Origin: Martinezella tropici
Lineage (GTDB): Bacteria > Pseudomonadota > Alphaproteobacteria > Rhizobiales > Rhizobiaceae
Length of the DNA: 64,000 bases
NCBI RefSeq assembly: GCF_003287875.1
Contig: NZ_QMKK01000025.1
Location: 193,501-257,500, forward strand
Direction of reading: 5' to 3'
In this document: positions 56,096 to 62,751 of the stretch, in pieces
How positions within the stretch are numbered: the stretch's first letter is position 1
Layout of the letters: the number at the start of each line of letters is the position of its first letter
Position numbers and translations under genes: made by a program
Notes under the pieces: model-generated
What the model was told of the DNA's origin: nothing
Databases searched by the model: none
Seen by the model: the letters and a program-made list of their open reading frames with translations, nothing else

Positions 56096-56944
56096 GTGTT
56101 AAGTGTTGGGACATCTTTCTCCGCCCGCTTATCGATGCTGGCTGGAATCGGGCTTCTGGCCGCCTTCGCAGCCGGCGCTTTTCCCACATCGTCCAGGGCG
56201 GAAGACGCCGCGAAATCCTCATCCGATACATGGGTCGTCACCCTTGGGGCAACGGTGGAATACGGCCCCAGCTATGAGGGATCGAAGCGCTATTCCTTCA
56301 GCGCCCTGCCTTCCTTCGATATTCATCGCCTCGGAGAAGCCCAGGAATACAGCGCTCCGGATGATAATTTCGATTATCAGCTGCTCGATCTCGGTGGCCT
56401 CGAACTCGGTCCCGTGGTGGGCCTGCGCGATGACCGTTTCGATATCAACGACCTGCACCTGCAGAGCCAGCGCAAAGTGCGCTGGAATTTCGATGCGGGC
56501 GGCTTTGCCCAATATTGGCTGGCGGAAAACAAGCTGCGGTTTCGCACCGAGCTGCGCCAGTCGCTTTGGGGCGGAGACGGCCTGGTCGGTGATTTCGCGC
56601 TCGACTGGTTTCAGCCTGTCGGCGACAAATGGCTCTTGTCGGCCGGACCGCGCCTGTCGATGGCAAACGACATCTATATGCGCACCAATTTCGGCATCTC
56701 GGAGAGCGAGGCCGCAAGACATGGCCATATCGGTGCCTTCGATGCCGGCGCCGGTGTGAAGTCGCTCGGCTTCACGGTGGCCGCGACCTACACCATCTCG
56801 CCTGAATGGAACGTGCAGGTCTATGAGAAATACAATCGCCTGGTCGGCGATGCCGCTGATAGCCCGATCACCTCGCGCTTCGGCTCACCCAATCAGAACA
56901 TCATCGGCTTCACGCTGAACCGAAGCTTCAACGTCAATTTCTAA
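56096..56944 (+). CDS. MipA/OmpV family outer membrane protein
   Basis: A 282-residue precursor with signal peptide (about 1-35) and a beta-barrel of the MipA/OmpV family: WVVTLGATVEYGPSYEGSKRYSFSALPSFDI in parts, LGPVVGLRDDRFDIND, and the C-terminal Phe-terminated strand FTLNRSFNVNF. In E. coli MipA scaffolds MltA and PBP1B, but many members are simple outer-membrane proteins. GTG at 56096 seems to be the start. The last 60 bases overlap the 3' end of the convergent CFA-synthase-like gene. Confidence 0.88.
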   Translation: MLSVGTSFSARLSMLAGIGLLAAFAAGAFPTSSRAEDAAKSSSDTWVVTLGATVEYGPSYEGSKRYSFSALPSFDIHRLGEAQEYSAPDDNFDYQLLDLGGLELGPVVGLRDDRFDINDLHLQSQRKVRWNFDAGGFAQYWLAENKLRFRTELRQSLWGGDGLVGDFALDWFQPVGDKWLLSAGPRLSMANDIYMRTNFGISESEAARHGHIGAFDAGAGVKSLGFTVAATYTISPEWNVQVYEKYNRLVGDAADSPITSRFGSPNQNIIGFTLNRSFNVNF

Positions 56945-58222
56945 GGCGCTGCGCGCTTCGCTTTCGGCAATGTAGTTGCGCGTCAGCGGAATGATGTCGT
57001 TTCGCTTGGTCATCTGGATCTGGAAGACGACGAGATCCTCATAGCGGAAGGCAGCCTCCGCCGTCGAAAGATAATATTCCCACATCCGGCAAAAGCGTTC
57101 GTCGTAAAGCCTGACGGCATCGTCCCAGCGCGCCATGAAGCGGGCCCGCCAGTGCTCCAGCGTCATCGCGTAATGCAGCCTGAGCACCTCGACATCGGTG
57201 ATGGCGAGCCCCGCCGCTTCGATCTCCGGCACGATTTCGGACAGTGCCGGAATATAGCCGCCGGGAAAGATATATTTGTCGAGCCACGGCGTCGTGAAGC
57301 CGGGCGTCGCCGAACAGCCGATCGTATGCAGCACCATGATGCCGTCATCCTCGAGCAATTCAGCGCATTTGCGGAAGAAGGTGCGATAGGACGCCAGCCC
57401 GACATGCTCGAACATGCCGACGGAAACAATCCTGTCGAAGCGACCGGTGAGGCTGCGATAATCCCTCAGCGCGAACTGAACCTCCGCCGGCGTTCCCCCG
57501 GCCTTGTCGGCAACCCGCTTCGAGGCATAGTCGTGCTGTTCCTCGGAAAGGGTGACGCCAAGCACATAGCCGCCCGGCGCCTGCTCGGCCATATGCAGCG
57601 CCAGTCCGCCCCAGCCGCAGCCGATGTCGAGGATGCTGTTGTTCGGCTTAATCTGGAGCTTAGCGGCGAGATGCCGCTTCTTGGCAACCTGCGCATCATC
57701 GAGCGATTGGCCGGCATGCTCGAAATAGGCGCAGGAATATTGCCGGTCCGGATCGAGAAATAGCTCATAGAGCCGGCCATCGAGATCATAGTGATGGGCG
57801 ACATTGGCCTTGGAACGTCCCGGCAGATTGCGGTGGCGAAAAATCCGCAGCTTCGTTCGGGCATGATCGATGATGCGGGCGATCAGCGGGTGAGTGCTGT
57901 TCTGCGCCTCGCGCAGCATCATCGCCACAAAATCGTAGAGCGTGCCCCGCTCGACGATGAAGCGCTCGTCCATATAGAGCTCACCGAGCCGCATATCGGC
58001 ATCGATGAGGAATGCCCATTGCGCGCGGTCGTCGGCAAAGCGGACTCGAACAGGCTCGCCGGTGCCGTCACCGAATGCCAGCACCCGGCCGCTCGCCGTC
58101 ATCACGGTCAGATTGCCCCGCGTGACGATCGACGACAGCGCGCGCTTTACGCACCAGTCCGCCAGGCCGGAGAAAACAGCATTACCCCTGGGGCGTTTTT
58201 CAGCGTGAGAACCGGGCATCAT
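56885..58222 (-). CDS. Cyclopropane-fatty-acyl-phospholipid synthase homologue
   Basis: A 445-residue SAM-dependent methyltransferase of the CFA family. It has an N-terminal lipid-binding region (about 1-140), YDLDGRLYELFLDPDRQYSCAYF before motif I DIGCGWGGLALHMAEQ, then VGMFEHVGLASYRTFFRKCAELL and SEIVPEIEAAGLAITDVEVLRLHYAMTLEHWR in parts. CFA synthases add a methylene bridge to unsaturated acyl chains. It is the last gene of the aminolipid-like operon and starts within the stop of the EmrE-like gene, so it may act on a dedicated lipid rather than bulk phospholipid. Confidence 0.92.
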   Translation of the reverse strand: MMPGSHAEKRPRGNAVFSGLADWCVKRALSSIVTRGNLTVMTASGRVLAFGDGTGEPVRVRFADDRAQWAFLIDADMRLGELYMDERFIVERGTLYDFVAMMLREAQNSTHPLIARIIDHARTKLRIFRHRNLPGRSKANVAHHYDLDGRLYELFLDPDRQYSCAYFEHAGQSLDDAQVAKKRHLAAKLQIKPNNSILDIGCGWGGLALHMAEQAPGGYVLGVTLSEEQHDYASKRVADKAGGTPAEVQFALRDYRSLTGRFDRIVSVGMFEHVGLASYRTFFRKCAELLEDDGIMVLHTIGCSATPGFTTPWLDKYIFPGGYIPALSEIVPEIEAAGLAITDVEVLRLHYAMTLEHWRARFMARWDDAVRLYDERFCRMWEYYLSTAEAAFRYEDLVVFQIQMTKRNDIIPLTRNYIAESEARSALEIDVEASVQREADDVLIG

Positions 58223-58644
58223 CCATCCTTGCCGACGCTACTGCGCAGACCATCGCGCTTGACGTGCCAGTCATCCTGCTCTCCCGGCGCCACATTGGCA
58301 CCCGCAATCAGCCAGACCCCCAGCAGGATCAAGCCGCTGCCGATCACCTGCAGGGCGACGATCCGCTCGCCAAAGACGAACCATCCCGTCGCGATGATCA
58401 GCACATAGCTGACGCCGGAAAGTGGAAAGGCACGGCTGAGGTCGAGCTCCGCAAGCACGTTCATCCAGATGAAAAAGCAGGCGATCTCGACGGCGATAGC
58501 CGCCAGAATCCAATAGGACGAGAGCGCCTGCCAGAGCCAGCCCTCGATGCTGCCGTCGCTAAGTTGCTCCGCCCCATGCTTGATGAAGAATTGAAACAGG
58601 GTGTTGAGCACCGGCACAGCAAGCCAGGAAAAGCGCATCGGCAT
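58219..58644 (-). CDS. Half-size EmrE/ArnE-like membrane protein (DMT), member 1
   Basis: A 141-residue protein with four transmembrane helices: FSWLAVPVLNTLFQFFIKHG, YWILAAIAVEIACFFIWMNVLAELDLSRAFPLSGVSYVLIIATGWFVFGERI in parts, and QVIGSGLILLGVWLIAG. The layout is that of the small multidrug resistance/ArnE-ArnF flippase group, which works as dimers. ATG at 58644 shares a base with the acyltransferase stop (TGATG); a GTG three bases earlier is an alternative. A second similar protein is encoded at 61444, so a heterodimer is likely. Confidence 0.85.
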   Translation of the reverse strand: MPMRFSWLAVPVLNTLFQFFIKHGAEQLSDGSIEGWLWQALSSYWILAAIAVEIACFFIWMNVLAELDLSRAFPLSGVSYVLIIATGWFVFGERIVALQVIGSGLILLGVWLIAGANVAPGEQDDWHVKRDGLRSSVGKDG

Positions 58645-59792
58645 CACGCATCCGCCTCGTCTGTCGAGAACATCGGTGACACCAGCCGCAGCAATCCCTG
58701 GAGGAAGGGATTGCGATGGCGGAAATACATCGCATTGGCGGTCAGCTTGCTGCCGAGACGCACCTTGTTCTCATAATAGGCCTGGCCGCTCTGGTAGCGG
58801 CTGAGGCCGTTGTCCAGGCAATATCGCAGATTGGTGAACCAACTCAGGAAATAGAGATTGTAAGGCCGGCCTTTTTCTCCATCCATGCAGAAGAACTTGT
58901 CGATTGCCACCTGCTCATCATGCACGATCAGATTGGCGGCCAGCAGTCTGTCTTCGACGAAGTAAAAGGCGCAGAAGGAACGACCGCTCATGCCGCGGAG
59001 AATGCCCTGGAAATAGTCCTGCGTCAGCTCTTCGAACTGCCATTCGCTGCGATTGCGGGTGTCGTGATAAAGCGCCATAACCTCAGGCAGGAACTCGCCG
59101 AAATCCGTGCGGATCTCCACCCGCACCTGCTCGAAGGATTTCATCTTGCGGCGCATATCCTTGCGGGTGCCGGAGGAGAGCCTGGCGAGGTATTCGTCGA
59201 TCGTCTTGAAATCGATATCGAGCCAGGCCGTCGGAAGGCTGCCGATCGAGGCATAGCCGCGGGCGGCGAACAGCGCGTCGAATTCGGCAGAGGTCGGTTC
59301 GGGAATATCCTTGAGGCCGATCAGCCCGCAATGCTCCGTCGCGGCGACCTGCTCGAAAAAGGACAGCAACTCCGCCAGCAAGGCGCTGCGGCGCTCGCCT
59401 TCGACATCGGGATGAAAGCCGATCGAGCCGGTTTCGGTGCACGGCGACCCGAGGCAGGCAAGGCGCAGCTTCAGGAACTTCGGAAAATAGCGCTGGACCT
59501 TGCGCACGGATCTGCGCAGAAGTCCCTCCTCCAGCGTCGTATCGAGCGCATAGAGGCAGAGAAAGGCCGGCATAGCGGCACTGACCCGTCCGTCTTCGGC
59601 GATGGTGATATAGCGCCATTCGAAGCCTTCGAGGCCAGCCTCTTCGATGGCGAGCAGGCAATCATAATCCTCGACCTGGCCTTGGAAGCAGGCATTCCAT
59701 GCATCCCGGCCGATGGCGCGGATGCTGAAATGAACCTCGGCCACCGGCTTGCCGGCCGGCTGCGGCATCACTTTAAGCAGCGGCTGCGACAT
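58644..59792 (-). CDS. GNAT/BioF2-like (FemAB-like) acyltransferase
   Basis: A 382-residue protein of the GNAT-superfamily BioF2-like/FemAB-like group: RDAWNACF near the start, WLDIDFKTIDEYLARLSSGTRKDMRRKMKSFE (the typical Arg/Lys-rich hinge, in parts), then the second GNAT half with FCAFYFVEDRLLAANLIVHDEQVAIDKFFCMDG and LSRYQSGQAYYENKVRLGS. Relatives transfer acyl or aminoacyl groups from CoA, ACP or tRNA to amines. The start at MSQPLLKVM overlaps the hydrolase end by 20 bases. In this operon, N-acylation of an amine substrate is the likely step (inference). Confidence 0.82.
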   Translation of the reverse strand: MSQPLLKVMPQPAGKPVAEVHFSIRAIGRDAWNACFQGQVEDYDCLLAIEEAGLEGFEWRYITIAEDGRVSAAMPAFLCLYALDTTLEEGLLRRSVRKVQRYFPKFLKLRLACLGSPCTETGSIGFHPDVEGERRSALLAELLSFFEQVAATEHCGLIGLKDIPEPTSAEFDALFAARGYASIGSLPTAWLDIDFKTIDEYLARLSSGTRKDMRRKMKSFEQVRVEIRTDFGEFLPEVMALYHDTRNRSEWQFEELTQDYFQGILRGMSGRSFCAFYFVEDRLLAANLIVHDEQVAIDKFFCMDGEKGRPYNLYFLSWFTNLRYCLDNGLSRYQSGQAYYENKVRLGSKLTANAMYFRHRNPFLQGLLRLVSPMFSTDEADA

Positions 59793-60585
59793 GGCGCGCC
59801 TCGAAGAAATCTGCGGTGTAATCGGCCACCTGGCGATGCTGCCGGTCGACATGGATCATGTGATAGCTGTCCGTGATCCACTTCAACTCGTGCGGAGCGC
59901 CGATATGCTCCGAAATGTAACGGGCATGTTTCGGACTGGCGAGATCGTCCTCCTCGGCATGCAGGATCAGCGTCGGCGTCTGCATCTTCGGCAGCATGCC
60001 GCGAAGGGTCTGACCCAGCCGATGCATCTCGACCAGGCCCTTGCCGGGGAACTTTTCCAACACGCCTTCGCTCGCCATGCCTTCGATCAGCCGGCGCATG
60101 CGCTCGTCCTTGATCCCGAGCGAGGTCGTTTCGCTGAAGCTCAGTCGGTCGAGGAAGGGAATGCGCGACAGCCAGCCGATCTGGGAGGCCAGCAGCGGAT
60201 AGTAGAAGGGAACATCCCACCCGTCATAACTGAAGCAGGGAGAGTAGATCGCTACGGCACTGATCGCCTGCTTCCGTTCGGCAGCGAGCATCGCCAGCTT
60301 GCCGCCGACGCAGATACCGGCGGCAAAGACCTCCTGCGTTCTCGCCCCGAGAAACTCCGATGCGCTGACGACGGAGTCCAGCCAGTCTTCCCAGCGTGTC
60401 CCGCGCAGCGTTTTCGCATCCGCGCCATGGCCGGCGAGCAACGGCGCATAGATGCTGTAGCCCCTGCGGTTGAGGTGACGGGCAACCAGCTTCATCTCGG
60501 CCGGCGCGCCCGTCAGGCCGTGAATCAGAAGAACGCCTTTACCGTTTGAGCCCTCCATGAAGAAGCTCAATTCGTCATGCTTCAT
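59773..60585 (-). CDS. Alpha/beta hydrolase with cysteine nucleophile elbow
   Basis: A 270-residue alpha/beta hydrolase resembling carboxylesterases/lysophospholipases: oxyanion loop LIHGLTGAPAEM (about 20-31), LLAGHG, acid in LHAEEDDLASP and His in DSYHMIHVDR. The elbow reads GICVGG with Cys92 where Ser is usual, as in dienelactone hydrolases. This favours thioester or lactone chemistry, or a transferase role, over simple esterase activity. The ATG at 60585 lies inside the desaturase end (11-base overlap). It could release or transfer acyl chains in the operon's pathway. Confidence 0.85.
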   Translation of the reverse strand: MKHDELSFFMEGSNGKGVLLIHGLTGAPAEMKLVARHLNRRGYSIYAPLLAGHGADAKTLRGTRWEDWLDSVVSASEFLGARTQEVFAAGICVGGKLAMLAAERKQAISAVAIYSPCFSYDGWDVPFYYPLLASQIGWLSRIPFLDRLSFSETTSLGIKDERMRRLIEGMASEGVLEKFPGKGLVEMHRLGQTLRGMLPKMQTPTLILHAEEDDLASPKHARYISEHIGAPHELKWITDSYHMIHVDRQHRQVADYTADFFEARHVAAAA

Positions 60586-61447
60586 GAGTGAGCTCCGACG
60601 GCCGGTTTTCCTTGGCCATGAAGCCAAGCGCATGGCAGGTGCTGATCACATGCGTGCCGTTCTTCTCCTGCTCGTCCTTGATCTGTTCGTGCAGCGCCTG
60701 CAGCTTTGTCCAATGCGTACGCGGGCGATAATGGTGCTCCGCATGATAGCCGTTGCCGAACCAGAGCCAGTTGTAGAAGGATTTATGGCTCGAAACGCCC
60801 CAGGCAATCGGCTCGTCGGGATCGCCGTTCAGATGCTCGTAATAGCCGTTCAGCGACGACAGGCAGTTGCCGATATAGTAGAACGGCACGAAGAACAGCA
60901 CCGCCTTCCAGTCGTAAAGCAGCGCAAGCGCCGCAAGCCCCAGGAAGAAATAGAGCTCGAATCGGCCCCAGGCCGCATCGAACGGACGGTTGCGGGCAAT
61001 GGCCTTGTGAATGTCGCCGAGGCTATCGCGGAAGAAGCTGAGGAACGTGTAGGACCAGACGTTTTCCGGTTCGCCGTCACGCCCATAGCGATAGATCGAC
61101 AGGAGATCGACGGTCTCGCCCTTTTCGTTGGGACGGTCGCTGTTGCCGGAGTGATGGCGCATATGCACCCAATGATAATAGGTCTGCGAAAAGCCGATCG
61201 CGACCGACTCCAGCAGGCTGAAACCGTAGTTCATCCAGCGCGGTTTGAAATAGGGCGTATGGATGAAATTGTGCGATATGCTGTTGATGTTCCAGGAGAT
61301 CGAAACGGCATAAAGGCAGCCGAGAACGGCCGAGAGCCAAAGCGGCCGGCTTTCGAAGCCGATGATCAGATAGACATCGAAGGCGAGATGAGCGACGGCC
61401 GCCAGAACCGGCGCGAGATCCCATCGGGTGTGCGCAAAGATTTTCAT
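60575..61447 (-). CDS. Membrane fatty acid desaturase/hydroxylase
   Basis: A 290-residue integral membrane di-iron enzyme. The three histidine boxes are HNFIH (59-63), HMRHH (95-99) and HAEHH (235-239), with a further YYEHLNG. Helices flank the boxes in the usual pattern. It introduces a double bond or hydroxyl into an acyl or similar chain. The ATG at 61447 overlaps the EmrE-like gene's stop (ATGA). With a CFA-synthase homologue in the same operon, desaturation followed by methylene addition is an attractive sequence of steps (inference). Confidence 0.9.
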   Translation of the reverse strand: MKIFAHTRWDLAPVLAAVAHLAFDVYLIIGFESRPLWLSAVLGCLYAVSISWNINSISHNFIHTPYFKPRWMNYGFSLLESVAIGFSQTYYHWVHMRHHSGNSDRPNEKGETVDLLSIYRYGRDGEPENVWSYTFLSFFRDSLGDIHKAIARNRPFDAAWGRFELYFFLGLAALALLYDWKAVLFFVPFYYIGNCLSSLNGYYEHLNGDPDEPIAWGVSSHKSFYNWLWFGNGYHAEHHYRPRTHWTKLQALHEQIKDEQEKNGTHVISTCHALGFMAKENRPSELTHEA

Positions 61448-61797
61448 AGTCCGGTAACTCCCACACAAGCCACGCCGGCGGTCACGAGAAACACGCCGGT
61501 CGCATGGCGCAGGTTGATGTTTTCCTTGAAGATGACAGCGCCGGCGAGCACGATGACGACATAGCTCAGCGCCATCAGCGGGAAGGCGATGGTCAAGGGG
61601 ACGCGCTCCAGAACGGCCGTCCAGGCGAAAAGCTCCACGGCCCAGAACAGAATGCCGAGCCAGGCGATCGGCTTGGCCAGCGCCGAAAGCAGAGCGCTCT
61701 CGCTGGCCGATTGCTTGAAGCAGACCTCACGGGCGGTCTCCGCGAGCACGCAAAACAGGATGAGCCCAAGCATGGGAAACGTCAGGCTGCCGGTCAT
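61444..61797 (-). CDS. Half-size EmrE/ArnE-like membrane protein (DMT), member 2
   Basis: A 117-residue protein with four transmembrane helices: FPMLGLILFCVLAETAREVCFKQSA, PIAWLGILFWAVELFAWTAVL, VPLTIAFPLMALSYVVIVLAGAVIFKENI, and ATGVFLVTAGVACVGV. It shares the PL-x-x-SYV-x-I core with member 1 at 58219. The pair resembles ArnE/ArnF, the heterodimeric flippase of aminoarabinose-lipid, or EbrA/B-type exporters. The start overlaps the arginase-fold gene's stop (ATGA at 61794-61797). Confidence 0.85.
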   Translation of the reverse strand: MTGSLTFPMLGLILFCVLAETAREVCFKQSASESALLSALAKPIAWLGILFWAVELFAWTAVLERVPLTIAFPLMALSYVVIVLAGAVIFKENINLRHATGVFLVTAGVACVGVTGL

Positions 61798-62747
61798 TGC
61801 ATATACTCCGCCAGCACTTCCAGCAGCGCATGGTTGGCGGCGCTGTTGATGTTCCTCGTCGTTTCCGCGCCCTGACGCATGCGCGGCTGATCGATCAAGA
61901 TCTCGGCGCGCTTCATGAACTGGGTCCGCAGGCTGCCAGCATAGCTCGGGGTCGAATAATCCCCGATGACATCGGCGCCGATGATGCGGTGACGGCTGCC
62001 GATTTCGCTGATCAGGGAGAGGAGATAGGGTAACCGCATGCGGCCCTGATCCCAATTGGTCACGGCGTCGTCGGCCGCCAGCACATCCTTGTCGATGGTG
62101 ACGTAGACGGCCTCGGTGCGAATGCGGCTGAGCATGCGGTCGATGAAGTTCTCCTCGCCGATCTCGGCGATCGATTTCCAATGCAGCGCGCCCTTTTCCT
62201 GCTGGTAGCTGGCGCCGTTGCCGTAATCGGCCAGCACACGGCTCGGTGGATGTTCGTAAGGGTAGAGTTCCAGCTTGCCTTCACCGAGCCAGTGCAGGTT
62301 CGCTCCCTTGCGCTCCGGGCTGCGAAGATCGCTGCTGCAGACGCCGATCGTGATGACCTTCTGGATATTGCGATTGGCAAGCGCCCTGTTGACCCAGGAG
62401 CCGCAATGCATGCCGCCATCGAATTTCACCCAATCCGGATGGTTGTCGAAATGGATCAGCGTCGCCGGGCCGGGGTGACGCTCCAGCGCACCTTCGAGCA
62501 GCAGTGCCGTGATGTGATGGAAATCACCGGACCCCATGAAGCATAGCTGCGGATCCTTGCTCATCGCCGGCCCGTTCCTGACGATCTCTCGGCTGAGGTC
62601 GTCAAGGGCGCCCTGCTTGCCCCACAGCCGAACGAGCTGCCCCGCATCCTTGCCGAAATACTGGTGCGCGCCCGCGAATTTGCAGGCACGCACGAAGTCT
62701 GGCTGCAACTCCAATGCATCGTCGAGATGGAGAAGCAGGAGCTGCAC
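61794..62747 (-). CDS. Arginase/agmatinase-fold (ureohydrolase-like) enzyme
   Basis: A 317-residue protein with the binuclear-metal layout of the arginase/HDAC fold: GSGDFHH (74-78), HFDNHPDWV with DxHxD at Asp101-His103-Asp105, and TIDKDVL with Asp219 and Asp221. It is divergent from true arginases (no SFDIDxxDP, no typical EVNP segment), so the substrate may be another guanidine, an amide or an acylated amine. It follows the aminotransferase by 4 bases and overlaps the EmrE-like gene. Confidence 0.82.
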   Translation of the reverse strand: MQLLLLHLDDALELQPDFVRACKFAGAHQYFGKDAGQLVRLWGKQGALDDLSREIVRNGPAMSKDPQLCFMGSGDFHHITALLLEGALERHPGPATLIHFDNHPDWVKFDGGMHCGSWVNRALANRNIQKVITIGVCSSDLRSPERKGANLHWLGEGKLELYPYEHPPSRVLADYGNGASYQQEKGALHWKSIAEIGEENFIDRMLSRIRTEAVYVTIDKDVLAADDAVTNWDQGRMRLPYLLSLISEIGSRHRIIGADVIGDYSTPSYAGSLRTQFMKRAEILIDQPRMRQGAETTRNINSAANHALLEVLAEYMQ

Positions 62748-62751
62748 CGTC

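Noticed and set aside
56885..58222. Assigning the CFA homologue as the furan-fatty-acid enzyme UfaM
   Set aside because: The operon desaturase is a membrane di-iron type with three His boxes, unlike the flavin-type partner of that pathway, and no UfaO-like gene is seen.
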